A DNA stretch of 50,376 nt. Source: Deltaproteobacteria bacterium. Lineage in GTDB: Bacteria; Desulfobacterota; Binatia; UTPRO1. Position 1 is the first letter of the stretch; each line of letters starts with the position of its first letter. Position numbers and translations under genes: made by a program. Below the pieces are notes generated by a model that saw only the letters and a list, made by a program, of their open reading frames with translations, was not told where the DNA came from and did no database searches. Below, piece by piece: positions 24,811-34,184 of the stretch. Where the stretch lies: NCBI GenBank assembly GCA_029262315.1, contig JAJCZP010000145.1:1-50376 (forward strand), in the 5' to 3' direction.

Positions 24811-26106
24811 ATGTCGTTTGCCGATCTTCGTCGTCGCATCTTCGGAGTTGTCCTCGCCGCTGCCGCGTCCCTTCTGGCCGTAAGCCCCAGCATCGCCGAT
24901 GTTCAGCCGGGCGATGTCGTGACCAAGGCGACGGCTGACAAGGTGAAGGGCCTCGTGTCGGACGGCGTGCAGTATTGCGTCGAGCACGGCATGACCATGA
25001 ACATCATCCCCTACAAGAAGATTCCGCTCCCCACGCTCTACGAAGAGGCCACCGAGAAGTACGCCTCGCAGGTCAAGCTCATGGACGACAAGACGCTGGG
25101 CGGGTATGTCGCTGGGCGCCCGTTTCCGATCGTCGATTTCGAAGACCCGATGGCCGCGACGAAGCTCATGTACAACTTCGAGCGGACCCACTACTTCACC
25201 GACGATCTGGCCCTCAACTTGTTCGATGCCGACACGGGTGCGATCGAGACCGATCATGAAGGCAACCGACGCTACAACGTCGAGCGGCACTTCGTGCTCG
25301 ATTGGCTACGGGTGTTGCAGTTCACGGGTCGGTTGCACGTGCCTCCCATGCCCGCGATCGAGCCCAACGGTGACAGAACATTCCGCAAGGCCGGACTCTA
25401 CCCTGTCATCGAGCCTTTCGATCTGAAGGGTATCGGCGGGATCAACTATCGCTACATAGACCCGCTTCGTCAGGACGACCTTTGGCTCTACATTCCCAGC
25501 TTGCGTCGGGTGCGTCGCCTGTCGAGCGCGCAACGCTCCGAGGCGCTCTTCGGGCAGGACGTGGACGTCGACAGCTACGGGGGCTACGCGGGCCAGATTC
25601 CGTGGTTCGACTGGAAGTTTCTCGGCAAGAAGCCGATGCTCGCGTCGCTACACGGTTCCAACATGCCGCCGGTTCCCTGCGAGGACGATGGGCACGTCAC
25701 ATTCTGCGAGAATTGGGAGATGCGGCCCGAGGTCCTGGTCGTCGAGGGGACGCCGAATGCGGCCGCCTACGCGTTCTCGAAGCGTGTGATCTACATCGAT
25801 CACGAGAGTTTCTTCATCGTCTACTCCGATCTCTACGATCGCGGCGGCGAATTGTGGAAGGTCGTCATGCAGAACATCCGAACGGACAAGCGTCCTAATC
25901 CGAAAGTCGCATTCGAGTATGACGCGCCGCGCATGTTCATCTACGGATTCACCATCGTCGACATGCAACTCCAGCACGGGACGCGCGTAGCGATTCCGGG
26001 GATGGCCTTCCAAGAGGAGCCCGGATGGTACATCGACGTCGGTGAGAAGTACGGCGGCGAGGAGAGTTGGTTCACGATCGCGGCGCTGATCCGCGGCGGA
26101 CACTGA
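24811..26106 (+). CDS. DUF1329 exported protein
   Basis: 431 residues from ATG 24811, which has AAAGGAG 8 nt upstream; an in-frame ATG at 24781 would add ten residues. A signal peptide ends near PSIADVQPGD. The family pattern is clear: WLYIPSLRRVRR, DVDVDSYGGYAGQIPWFDWKFLGKK, and the closing DMQLQHGTRVAI region. DUF1329 proteins are predicted periplasmic or outer-membrane-associated, with a lipoprotein-carrier-like fold, and often neighbour DUF1302 genes; a DUF1302 gene lies about 19 kb away here. It leads a run with a VOC protein, formaldehyde dehydrogenase and a fused ETF. Its molecular role is unknown. Confidence 0.9.
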   Translation: MSFADLRRRIFGVVLAAAASLLAVSPSIADVQPGDVVTKATADKVKGLVSDGVQYCVEHGMTMNIIPYKKIPLPTLYEEATEKYASQVKLMDDKTLGGYVAGRPFPIVDFEDPMAATKLMYNFERTHYFTDDLALNLFDADTGAIETDHEGNRRYNVERHFVLDWLRVLQFTGRLHVPPMPAIEPNGDRTFRKAGLYPVIEPFDLKGIGGINYRYIDPLRQDDLWLYIPSLRRVRRLSSAQRSEALFGQDVDVDSYGGYAGQIPWFDWKFLGKKPMLASLHGSNMPPVPCEDDGHVTFCENWEMRPEVLVVEGTPNAAAYAFSKRVIYIDHESFFIVYSDLYDRGGELWKVVMQNIRTDKRPNPKVAFEYDAPRMFIYGFTIVDMQLQHGTRVAIPGMAFQEEPGWYIDVGEKYGGEESWFTIAALIRGGH

Positions 26107-26131
26107 GTACGCGGGCGGGCGACGCAGGGCC

Positions 26132-26554
26132 GTGCCGCCGCAACTGACACATGTCGCGCTACGGGCGAAGGACCTCGAGCGTTCGATCGCATTTTACGAG
26201 CGCTACGCGGCGCTGCACGTTTGTCATGATCGGAATGACGACGGCACGCGGGTCGTCTGGCTCGCGGAGCGGCCGGAGGATCCCAACTTCGTGTTCGTGC
26301 TGATTCCCATGGCGCATGCCGACGCTGGTCATGCTGGGGTGCATCACTTCGGCTTCGCGATGGCCAGCCGGGAGGAGGTCGACGCCATGGCGGCCATGGC
26401 GCGTGCCGACGGGATGTTGCGCGAAGGGCCCAAGGACGCGGGGCCGGTCGTTGGCTACTACTGCATCGTCGAGGACCCCGATGGTAACTGGGTGGAGTTC
26501 TCGCACGGGCAATCGATCAACCCTCGCGACGTACGTTCGGAGGTGGCGCAATGA
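26132..26554 (+). CDS. VOC-family (glyoxalase-like) protein
   Basis: 140 residues from GTG 26132. The vicinal-oxygen-chelate fold is shown by [20 protein letters not shown] at the N-terminus (first metal His in THVAL), VHHFGFAM in the second half, and the closing [12 protein letters not shown] with the Glu ligand. Members include glyoxalase I, dioxygenases and fosfomycin-resistance enzymes. The stop overlaps the frmA start (ATGA, 26551-26554). Coupling to a glutathione-dependent formaldehyde dehydrogenase suggests a glutathione-adduct substrate (inference). Confidence 0.9.
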   Translation: MPPQLTHVALRAKDLERSIAFYERYAALHVCHDRNDDGTRVVWLAERPEDPNFVFVLIPMAHADAGHAGVHHFGFAMASREEVDAMAAMARADGMLREGPKDAGPVVGYYCIVEDPDGNWVEFSHGQSINPRDVRSEVAQ

Positions 26555-27660
26555 AGGTACGTGCTGCTGTCGCTCACGCCGCGGCACAACCGCTCACCAT
26601 CGAGACCGTCGAACTCGAGGGGCCGCGTCACGGCGAGGTGCTGATCGAAACACGCGCGACCGGAATCTGTCACACCGACGCGTACACTCTGTCGGGGAAG
26701 GACCCGGAAGGCCTCTTCCCGGCGATCCTCGGCCACGAGGGTGCGGGCGTCGTGGTCGATACCGGACCAGGTGTCACCACGGTCGCCAAGGGGGATCACG
26801 TGATTCCCACCTATATTCCCGAGTGTCGCCAGTGCAAAGCTTGTCTCAGTCGCAAGACGAATCTGTGTACCGCCATTCGTGCGACGCAGGGCCAGGGGTT
26901 GATGCCCGACGGCACGAGTCGTTTCTCGTCCGGGGGGACGATGTTGCATCACTACATGGGGACTTCCACGTTCGCGAGTCACACTGTCGTGCCCGAGATT
27001 GCGGTCGCGAAGATTCGCTCGGATGCTCCCTTCGACAAGGTTTGCTACATCGGGTGTGGCGTGACGACCGGCATCGGGGCCGTGATCAACACGGCCAAGG
27101 TCGAGCCCGGCGCCACGGTCGTCGTCTTCGGTCTCGGTGGCATCGGCTTGAACGTGTTGCAGGGCGCTCGACTCGCCGGTGCCGGTATGATCGTCGGTGT
27201 CGACACCAATCCCGCCAAGCGTTCGTTGGCCGAGAAGTTCGGGATGACGCACTACGTGAACCCCGCCGAGGCTGGCGACGACCTGGTAGCGTATCTGGTC
27301 GATCTGACCGGTGGTGGTGCCGACTACAGTTTCGAGTGCATTGGCCGGGTCGAGACGATGCGCCAGGCCCTCGAATGCTGCCATCGAGGGTGGGGTGTCA
27401 GCGTGATCATCGGTGTGGCGGCGTCGGGCGAGGAGATTGCCACACGGCCGTTTCAGCTCGTGACCGGCCGCGTGTGGAAGGGCACGGCCTTCGGTGGTGC
27501 GCGCGGTCGGACCGACGTGCCGAAGATCGTGGACTGGTACATGGAGGGAAGGATCAACATCGACGACTTGATCACCCACACCATGCCGCTCGACGAGATC
27601 AATCGCGGGTTCGACTTGATGCGCGAAGGCGTCTCGATTCGTAGCGTCGTCATCTACTGA
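26551..27660 (+). CDS. frmA: S-(hydroxymethyl)glutathione dehydrogenase / class III alcohol dehydrogenase
   Basis: 369 residues, full length. Catalytic zinc ligands are Cys40 (TGICHTD), His62 (GHEGAG) and Cys169 (YIGCGVTTG). The structural zinc site is Cys92-x2-Cys95-x2-Cys98-x7-Cys106. The NAD loop is FGLGGIGL (193-200). The sequence follows class III ADH closely, including the SRFSSGG region. It oxidises the formaldehyde-glutathione adduct with NAD. It is third in an operon with DUF1329, VOC and a fused ETF, which points to handling of formaldehyde produced by a demethylation or other C1 reaction. Confidence 0.95.
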   Translation: MKVRAAVAHAAAQPLTIETVELEGPRHGEVLIETRATGICHTDAYTLSGKDPEGLFPAILGHEGAGVVVDTGPGVTTVAKGDHVIPTYIPECRQCKACLSRKTNLCTAIRATQGQGLMPDGTSRFSSGGTMLHHYMGTSTFASHTVVPEIAVAKIRSDAPFDKVCYIGCGVTTGIGAVINTAKVEPGATVVVFGLGGIGLNVLQGARLAGAGMIVGVDTNPAKRSLAEKFGMTHYVNPAEAGDDLVAYLVDLTGGGADYSFECIGRVETMRQALECCHRGWGVSVIIGVAASGEEIATRPFQLVTGRVWKGTAFGGARGRTDVPKIVDWYMEGRINIDDLITHTMPLDEINRGFDLMREGVSIRSVVIY

Positions 27661-27669
27661 GGCGTCGTC

Positions 27670-29493
27670 GTGAAGATCATCGTTCTGGTGAAGCAGGTCC
27701 CCGTTGTTTCCGACCTCGCCTTCGATCCCGAAACACGGACGTTGAAACGCGAAGGCGTTCGTACCGAAGTGAGCGCGTTCGACGTGCGCGCGTTGCTGCG
27801 GGCACTCGCGTTGCGTGACGAGCACGGTGGCGAGGTGGTGGCGTTGACCATGGGGCCGCCGCAGGCACGTGAGGCGCTCGACTACTGTTTGGCGCTTGGG
27901 GCAGATCGTGGCGTGCATTTGGTCGATCGCGCCTTTGCCGGTGCCGATACGCTCGCGACCGCCCACGCGCTTGCCGCGGCGCTGCGGCGCAAGGCGTTCG
28001 ATCTCGTCCTGTGCGGGCGCGCGAGTGTCGACGCGGAGACCGGGCAGGTGGGGCCCGAGGTCGCCGAGCTGCTGGATCTTCCGCAAGTGTCGTGTGCGCG
28101 TCGGGTCGAGATCGATGCTGCCGCCGGACGCCTTCGCGCTGAGCGCGAAACCGACACGGGTTTCGAGAGCGTCGAGGCGCCGTTGCCGGCGCTCGTCAGC
28201 GCGGCTGAGGATCTCGCGGAAGAACGATTCCCACGCCGTGCGGACCGCGAGGCCGCCAAGACGAGGCCGATCGTGGAGGTGACCGCCGCCGAACTCGGCC
28301 TGGCGCCGTCTACGCTCGGCGCGGCGGGCTCGCCGACGAGTGTCACGGGTCTCGAGATCATCGATGTGTCACGGGCGGGTCGCATCATCGAGGGCGATCC
28401 GGAAGCCGCGGCGCGCGGGCTCGCCGAGTTTCTCAAAGACCGTGGGTTGTTCGCGCCGGTCGGGCCCGCGCCGGTCGCGCTCGGTGCTGTGCGCTCCACT
28501 CGACCCGACCCGGCTCGGGCGTTCTGGGTCGTGGTCGAGATGCTCGGCGGCGCCGTGCGGCGAGTTTCGCTCGAACTCCTCGGGAAGGCGGTGGAGTTGG
28601 CGGCGACGCGTGGTACCGAGACCGTCGCGGTTCTGATCGGCCACGAGCTTGGCGAGCACGTGGCCGCCCTCGGTCAGGCCGGCGCTGATCGTGTGCTGCT
28701 GATCGACGATCCGGCACTGGCTACCTACGGTACGGAGTCGTACGCCAGTGTGCTCAGCGACTTGATCAGCGCGCGTGCACCGGCGGTCGTGCTGGTGCCA
28801 TCGACGTACGCAGGCCGTGATCTGGCTCCCCGGGTGGCGGCGCGTTTGAGGCTCGGCCTCACGGGCGACTGCATCGATCTCTCGCTCGATGAGGCGGGGC
28901 GATTGGTGCAGTGGAAGCCGGCCTTCGGCGGCAACGTCGTGGCGCCGATTCTTTCGAGCACCAGCCCGGAGATGGCAACGGTCCGGCCGGGCATTCTTGG
29001 TGCGCCGACGCCGCGCGAGGGCAATCCTATCGTCGAGGCGCTCGGCGTGCCTGCGCTGGCGGTGAGCCGCGTGCGCGTCGTCGGCTTTCGGCCCGCTCCT
29101 GGCGCCGAACGTGCCGCCGCGCTCGACGAGGCGGATATCGCGATCGGGGTTGGGCTCGGCATCGGTGGTCCGGAAGGGCTGCCTCAGGTCGAGGCCTTGG
29201 CCGCCGCGCTGGGCGGCGCGGCGCTCGCGGCGACCCGTGACGTCACGGACAAGGGCTGGCTACCGCGGCAGCATCAGGTGGGACTGACTGGTCGGGCCAT
29301 TGCGCCGCGCTTCTACGTGGGCCTCGGCATTCGCGGCGCGTTCGAGCACATGGTGGGGCTTCGTCGGGCGGGTACGATCGTGGCCATCAACAAAAATGCC
29401 AAGGCTCCGGTGTTCAAGCAGGCGGACGCCGGTGTCGTCGGCGACTGGCTGGAGATCGTGCGCCCGCTCTGCGCGATTCTAGCTAGGGAGTAG
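27670..29493 (+). CDS. Electron-transfer flavoprotein, EtfB-EtfA single-chain fusion
   Basis: 607 residues from GTG 27670, 9 bp after frmA. Residues 1 to about 255 are EtfB: MKIIVLVKQVP at the start, and LCGRASVDAETGQVGPEVAELL as the beta-subunit nucleotide region. After a linker, about 285-607 are EtfA: the domain-II FAD signature includes R523 (AATRDVTDKGW), QVGLTG (536-541), GIRGAFEH (553-560) and AINKNAKAPVF (572-582), ending ADAGVVGDW. The common EtfA forms QVGQTG and ISGA are changed to QVGLTG and IRGA. ETFs normally have two chains; a fused B-A order is uncommon. No dehydrogenase or ETF-quinone oxidoreductase lies nearby, so its partners are elsewhere. Confidence 0.92.
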   Translation: MKIIVLVKQVPVVSDLAFDPETRTLKREGVRTEVSAFDVRALLRALALRDEHGGEVVALTMGPPQAREALDYCLALGADRGVHLVDRAFAGADTLATAHALAAALRRKAFDLVLCGRASVDAETGQVGPEVAELLDLPQVSCARRVEIDAAAGRLRAERETDTGFESVEAPLPALVSAAEDLAEERFPRRADREAAKTRPIVEVTAAELGLAPSTLGAAGSPTSVTGLEIIDVSRAGRIIEGDPEAAARGLAEFLKDRGLFAPVGPAPVALGAVRSTRPDPARAFWVVVEMLGGAVRRVSLELLGKAVELAATRGTETVAVLIGHELGEHVAALGQAGADRVLLIDDPALATYGTESYASVLSDLISARAPAVVLVPSTYAGRDLAPRVAARLRLGLTGDCIDLSLDEAGRLVQWKPAFGGNVVAPILSSTSPEMATVRPGILGAPTPREGNPIVEALGVPALAVSRVRVVGFRPAPGAERAAALDEADIAIGVGLGIGGPEGLPQVEALAAALGGAALAATRDVTDKGWLPRQHQVGLTGRAIAPRFYVGLGIRGAFEHMVGLRRAGTIVAINKNAKAPVFKQADAGVVGDWLEIVRPLCAILARE

Positions 29494-29516
29494 TCGCCAG
29501 CGTTGGGACGTCGGGA

Positions 29517-30716
29517 TTAGGGTACCGTCGCAGAGCCGAGTTGGAAGAGGTTCACGAGGTAGAGCGCCACGCCGCTCGTGCCGCTGCCGACGAGGTCGCC
29601 ATCGGCGATGAAGGCGGTGAAGACCCCGGTACTGTGTGCCGGCTGGGTGATGATCGTGCTTGCTCCGTTCGTTACCTGGTCGATCGTGCCGCGGCGGACG
29701 TTCAGGACGAAGAGCTCCGGTCCGCTGCTCCCGAGACCCGCCAGGTCGTCTTCGGAGACGAACGATACCTGCCGTCCGCGCGTCGAGACTGAGGCTTCGC
29801 GGCTGGTACCGCCAGCGGCGGCGGTCATCTGCTCGATCGGAAGCGTGAGCCGCCGTTGCATGAAGAGTTGCCGCCCGGTGCTGCTGGTGTTCAAGAGGTC
29901 GCTGTCCGAATCGAACACGATCTGGCGACCGTTCCGGGACAAGCTGGGGTTGTGGCCGGAGCCCGGTCCGCTGCTGAAGCGCATGAGAGTGCCGGCTTCG
30001 TTGCGAAGGTAGACTTGATTGCCGCTCTCACCGGTACCGAGTAGGTCCGCGTCGGATTCGAACGCGATCGTCTTGCCCGCTTTACTGGTCGAGGCGCTGT
30101 GGTTGTTGCCACTCTTGTTGGTGATCTGGGTGAGGCCGGCGTTGCCATTGGCGGCGCACGGATACGGACAGCTCGGGTCGGCGGCGCGGAACTCGACGAG
30201 ATAGATCTGGCTGCCGGTCTCCCCGGTATTGAAGAAATCCGCCTCGGACTCGAAAACCATCACGCGCCCGACCTCGTCGAGCCGCGCATTCCTGCTGTCG
30301 GCCGTTCCCGCGGTGATCGGGGTGAGTGCGCCCGTCTTGCGGTTCACGAAGAAGATCTGGCGTACGCCACCACCATCGAGGCCGTCGTACGCGACCTTTC
30401 GTGCACGTCGTGCCGTGGTGGCGTGACTGTAGTCGCCGGGACCACTGGTGACCTGCGTGATCGCGAGGCTACCGTCCCGATTCCGCTGGCGGAGATCGAA
30501 CACGAAGATCTGGCGGGTCGAGTTGCCGTTGCCGACGATATCGGCATCGCTATCGAAGGACATAAAGCGGAAGCCAGACCAGCTGGGATTGGCAACTGCC
30601 CCCGCTCCCGACGTCGGTGTGACCTGGACGAGTGCCGGGGTGCGGCGGTGCAGCGCGTGCGCCGGACCTGGCAATACGAGGCTCACGAGGAGCGCAGCAA
30701 CGACAGCACGGATCAT
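29517..30716 (-). CDS. Exported seven-repeat beta-propeller (TolB/PD40-like)
   Basis: 399 residues from ATG 30716, chosen because GGAGGAA lies 8 nt upstream; a longer frame begins at 30758. A signal peptide ends near PAHA. Seven repeats of about 45-50 residues follow, each with a core like FxSDADLLGTGxSGxQxYL; the clearest are in the middle (FESDADLLGTGESGNQVYL and FDSDSDLLNTSSTGRQLFM). Seven such units make a closed propeller as in TolB/PD40 proteins. There is no catalytic domain. It may be a periplasmic or surface binding protein. It lies 102 bp behind the CCA-adding enzyme, and its link to any pathway is unknown. Confidence 0.82.
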   Translation of the reverse strand: MIRAVVAALLVSLVLPGPAHALHRRTPALVQVTPTSGAGAVANPSWSGFRFMSFDSDADIVGNGNSTRQIFVFDLRQRNRDGSLAITQVTSGPGDYSHATTARRARKVAYDGLDGGGVRQIFFVNRKTGALTPITAGTADSRNARLDEVGRVMVFESEADFFNTGETGSQIYLVEFRAADPSCPYPCAANGNAGLTQITNKSGNNHSASTSKAGKTIAFESDADLLGTGESGNQVYLRNEAGTLMRFSSGPGSGHNPSLSRNGRQIVFDSDSDLLNTSSTGRQLFMQRRLTLPIEQMTAAAGGTSREASVSTRGRQVSFVSEDDLAGLGSSGPELFVLNVRRGTIDQVTNGASTIITQPAHSTGVFTAFIADGDLVGSGTSGVALYLVNLFQLGSATVP

Positions 30717-30818
30717 CAGGAAGGTTCCTCCACGAAAGGGATGCGGTGCCGGTAGCATGCCCCACCGGCGCTGGCCTTGGCAACCCCAGAAGGTGGAAGC
30801 TACGGACGCGCGGTAGCT

Positions 30819-32147
30819 CTATTGCTGGCGGGGGTTGTCGCCGAAATGAGCGTGCACCCACGCGAGCGCGTCGTCACGCGTCCCGAGTGTGCCTTCGAGC
30901 TGCTGCTCTTCGACCGCGTGGAGAATCTCGGCGAAGCGCGGCCCCGGAGCGTGGCCGAGCGCGATGAGATCACGACCCGTCAGAAGCGGAGCGGGCCGTA
31001 TCTCCTCGTTGGAAAGCTCGGCAAGTGCTTGACGGCAGAAATCATAGTACTGTAGGTCGCCGCCGGCCCCCAATGCGTCGAGGCGTGCGACCTCGAGTAG
31101 CTCTTCGATGCCATCCTCGCGGAGGAATCGCTTCAGCGTGGCGCGGCGCATTTTGGGCGCGTCCATGAGCCGAAGATGATTGCGTACCAGGTAGGCGACG
31201 CGTTCCCAGACGGCGCGACTGCGTTTGAGTCGTCGACAGATGTCGATCGCCATGAGCGCGCCCTGCTCGGAATGGCCGTAGAACGTGATGCGGTCGCCCC
31301 GGCGCCCCGCGCACACGGGTTTCGCGACGTCGTGGAGGAGCGCCCCGAACGCGACTGTTTCCGACGGCTCGCGCAGTTGATCGATGACGCGCAGCGTGTG
31401 TCGCCAGACGTCGCCCTCCGGGTGGTGCTCCGGCGATTGTTCGACCCCCTCCATGGCCGCGACCTCGGGCAGGATGACTGCCAGAAGGCCGCTGGCGTGC
31501 AGAAGCTCGAACCCGCGTGCCGCCGCCCCCTCGGAGAGAATGAGTCGGATCTCCTCGCCGATGCGTTCGAAGGCCATGCGTGTGATGGTGGCGGCGTCGC
31601 GGCGGATGACATCCCAGGTGGTTGCTTCGATCTCGAATCCGAGGCGCGCCGCGAGGCGGATCGCCCGCAACATGCGAAGCTTGTCTTCGCTGACGCGCGC
31701 TGCTGGATCGCCGATCGCGCGAACGAGGCCGCGGGCAAGATCGTTTCGCCCGTCGACATAGTCGATCACGCGCTCCGCGATCGGGTCGTAGAACATCCCA
31801 TTGATCGTGAAGTCGCGGCGGGCCGCATCGTCCTCGGCGTTCCCGAAGTGCACGTCGACCGGGTGGCGTGCATCGAGATAGGTGCCGTCGCGACGGAAGG
31901 TCGCGACTTCGAGCCGCGCCGAGCCCGCTGGTACGAGGACGACGCCGAATTGCACGCCGACCGGCACACTGCCGCTGAACAGCGCCAGTACCCGTTCCGC
32001 GGGCGCGGATGTCGCGACGTCGTAGTCTTTTGGCGTTCGGCCGAGCGCCTCGTCGCGCACGCACCCGCCCGCGAAGAGGGCCTCGTATCCTGCCGCGCGG
32101 AGTCGTCGTACGATCTCGAGCGCTCCTGTGCGTTCGTTCTGCGCCAT
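30819..32147 (-). CDS. CCA tRNA nucleotidyltransferase / poly(A) polymerase family
   Basis: 442 residues from ATG 32147. The class II nucleotidyltransferase head has FAGGCVRDEALGRTPKDYDVAT (26-47) with Asp41 and Asp43 as metal ligands, then RRDFTINGMFYD (110-121), and the RNA-binding region with RMLRAIRLAARLGF. An HD domain follows, with His250 and H272-D273 (ALLHDVAKP). CCA-adding, A-adding and poly(A) polymerase activities share this layout and cannot be separated by eye. The frame remains open far upstream (to 33530), but that part runs antisense to selA and is not coding. Confidence 0.92.
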   Translation of the reverse strand: MAQNERTGALEIVRRLRAAGYEALFAGGCVRDEALGRTPKDYDVATSAPAERVLALFSGSVPVGVQFGVVLVPAGSARLEVATFRRDGTYLDARHPVDVHFGNAEDDAARRDFTINGMFYDPIAERVIDYVDGRNDLARGLVRAIGDPAARVSEDKLRMLRAIRLAARLGFEIEATTWDVIRRDAATITRMAFERIGEEIRLILSEGAAARGFELLHASGLLAVILPEVAAMEGVEQSPEHHPEGDVWRHTLRVIDQLREPSETVAFGALLHDVAKPVCAGRRGDRITFYGHSEQGALMAIDICRRLKRSRAVWERVAYLVRNHLRLMDAPKMRRATLKRFLREDGIEELLEVARLDALGAGGDLQYYDFCRQALAELSNEEIRPAPLLTGRDLIALGHAPGPRFAEILHAVEEQQLEGTLGTRDDALAWVHAHFGDNPRQQ

Positions 32148-32249
32148 GGTGGAGTCATCGTGGCATCGGCGTACGGGGACCGTCAACGTGGTCGTATGAC
32201 GGCCAGGCCCCTTCTTGTACAGCTCCCAAGGGCGTGGCATGCGAGAAGC

Positions 32250-32759
32250 ATGCGTCAGTGTATTGGAGTGCTGGTGGCGATCGTGGCGTGCCTCGTCGCT
32301 GTTGTGCCTGTGGGGGCGCACGTCGTGGTGCTGCCAGGTGAGAGCGAGGCCGGCGGCTGGGAGCGCTACACCGTGATCGCTCCGACCGAGAAGGCGTCGC
32401 CGACCGTGCGTGTCCGGGTCGTGCTGCCGGTCGGCATGGAAGTCGTCGCCGTCGAGTCCAAAGCCGGATGGCAGGGGACGTACAAGCCCTTTCCGGTCGG
32501 TGCTGCGACCGTGCAGTGGCAAGCGGAGCCGGGTGAACAGGGAGGACGCATCCCGAAGGGCGAGTTCACGAGTTTCGAATTCTTGGCGTGGAACCCACCG
32601 GCTGCCCGCACCGTGTCGTGGGTGGCAACGCAGTGGTACGCGGACGATAGCAGCGACACCTGGGGTGGAGAGGGCGATGCGGCGCACGCCTCCACGACGG
32701 TGTTGCGCGCGAGCGCACCGGGCAAAGATCCGCCGAAGCAGCACCGCCACAAACACTGA
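32250..32759 (+). CDS. DUF1775 (YcnI-like) exported metal-binding protein
   Basis: 169 residues from ATG 32250. The signal peptide (about 1-23) ends VGA, so the mature protein would begin His24-V-V-V-L-P. In YcnI the N-terminal His, with a nearby Glu and Trp, binds copper; Glu31 and Trp37 are in matching places here. The tail ends QHRHKH, a His-rich cluster. A periplasmic copper or other metal chaperone is likely. No copper-transport genes adjoin; selA starts 18 bp later and may be cotranscribed. An upstream in-frame ATG would lengthen the signal region. Confidence 0.85.
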   Translation: MRQCIGVLVAIVACLVAVVPVGAHVVVLPGESEAGGWERYTVIAPTEKASPTVRVRVVLPVGMEVVAVESKAGWQGTYKPFPVGAATVQWQAEPGEQGGRIPKGEFTSFEFLAWNPPAARTVSWVATQWYADDSSDTWGGEGDAAHASTTVLRASAPGKDPPKQHRHKH

Positions 32760-32777
32760 CGTCGCGCGGGTGCCCCG

Positions 32778-34181
32778 ATGAGCCCTCAGCCAGACCTCCG
32801 TGCGCTCCCCTCCATCGACGCGTTGCTGAGCACCCCTGAGGCGCAGACGCTGTGCGGACAGGTCGCGCGTGCGTTTCTCACGGGAACGCTTCGGTCCATC
32901 CTTGATGAGCATCGACGGGCGCTCCAGAGCGGAGCGCTTGCACGGGTGCCAGTGCCCGATGAGATCATGGCCGAGGCGCGACGTCGTCTCGAGGTCCACG
33001 CGCGTCCGGCGCTCACACCGGTCGTCAATGCTACGGGCGTTCTTGTCCATACCAATCTCGGTCGCTCGGTCCTTCCCGAGCCCGTGATCGAGGCGATCGC
33101 CGCGGCCGCGCGCGCCCCCGTGGCCCTCGAGTACGACCTCGTTACCGGGGGTCGTGGCGAGCGGGATCGGGTGGTCGAGGAGGATCTCGCCGCGCTCACG
33201 GGCGCCGCGGCCGCCACGGTCGTCAACAACAATGCGGCCGCGGTTTTGCTGGTCCTGCACGCGCTCGCGGAGGGCCGAGAGGTGATCGTGTCGCGTGGAG
33301 AGCTCGTCGAGATCGGCGGCTCCTTCCGCCTGCCCGACGTGCTCGCCAAAAGCGGTGCGCGTCTCCGCGAAGTGGGCACGACGAATCGCACTCATCTTCG
33401 TGACTACGAGCAGGCGATCGGTCCCGACACGGCGCTGCTCATGAAGGTTCATACGAGCAACTACAAGGTCGTGGGCTTTACCCGTGCTGTGGCCATTGAC
33501 GATCTCGTGGCACTCGGTCGTGCGCGGCACCTACCCGTCGTCGAAGATCTGGGGAGTGGCGCCCTCGTAGATCTCGCTGGTTTCGTCAACGAGGCGACAC
33601 CCGGGCAGGGGCTCGGGGCAGAGCCCGTCGTGCGTACCCGCGTTGCGGCCGGCGTCGACGTCCTCACCTTCAGCGGCGACAAGCTACTCGGTGGCCCGCA
33701 GGCCGGTGTCATCGTCGGGCGCGCCGATTTGATTGATCGAATTCGGGCGAACCCACTGCGGCGCGCACTTCGGCCAGGCAAGCTCGCGCTCGCAGGTCTG
33801 GCGGCGACACTGCGGCTGTACCGGGCGGCGCCCGATGTCTCGGCGGTGTTTCCCTTGCTTCGTGCGGTGGCACGGTCGCTCGAGTCGATCGAGGAGACGA
33901 CCTACGAGGCGGCGGAGCTCTTGCGCGCCGCGCTCGGTCCCGACTATCGCATCGCGTTGGTCGAAAGCGAGTGCGAGATCGGCAGCGGCGCCCTTCCCGA
34001 AGCCGTGCTTCCCAGCCGTGCCATCGCGATCACGCACGTCAGCGATGGGCCGGACCGGGTCGCGCGCCGTTTTCGCGAGGCGTGGCCACCCATCATCGGG
34101 CGCATCCACGACGGTGCGTTCCTGCTCGACATGCGTGCCATCACCGACCCATCGGCGGTCGTGCCGCGTCTGCCGGGCTGA
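32778..34181 (+). CDS. selA: L-seryl-tRNA(Sec) selenium transferase
   Basis: 467 residues, standard SelA length. PLP-enzyme features include [17 protein letters not shown] (81-97), VVNNNAAAV (148-156), [13 protein letters not shown] (222-234), and the PLP lysine Lys302 in [14 protein letters not shown]. It converts Ser-tRNA(Sec) to Sec-tRNA(Sec) using selenophosphate. selB follows after 3 bp. No selC tRNA, selD, or gene with an evident in-frame UGA is seen in the window. ATG 32778 lacks a good Shine-Dalgarno. Confidence 0.96.
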   Translation: MSPQPDLRALPSIDALLSTPEAQTLCGQVARAFLTGTLRSILDEHRRALQSGALARVPVPDEIMAEARRRLEVHARPALTPVVNATGVLVHTNLGRSVLPEPVIEAIAAAARAPVALEYDLVTGGRGERDRVVEEDLAALTGAAAATVVNNNAAAVLLVLHALAEGREVIVSRGELVEIGGSFRLPDVLAKSGARLREVGTTNRTHLRDYEQAIGPDTALLMKVHTSNYKVVGFTRAVAIDDLVALGRARHLPVVEDLGSGALVDLAGFVNEATPGQGLGAEPVVRTRVAAGVDVLTFSGDKLLGGPQAGVIVGRADLIDRIRANPLRRALRPGKLALAGLAATLRLYRAAPDVSAVFPLLRAVARSLESIEETTYEAAELLRAALGPDYRIALVESECEIGSGALPEAVLPSRAIAITHVSDGPDRVARRFREAWPPIIGRIHDGAFLLDMRAITDPSAVVPRLPG

Positions 34182-34184
34182 CGC

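Noticed and set aside
26458-28086. Long minus-strand frame opposite VOC, frmA and the ETF gene
   Set aside because: It covers three clear plus-strand genes, with shadow-like composition and no motif.
32148-33530. N-terminal extension of the CCA-adding enzyme frame
   Set aside because: The extra 461 codons run antisense to selA and the DUF1775 gene; family homology begins at the ATG at 32147.
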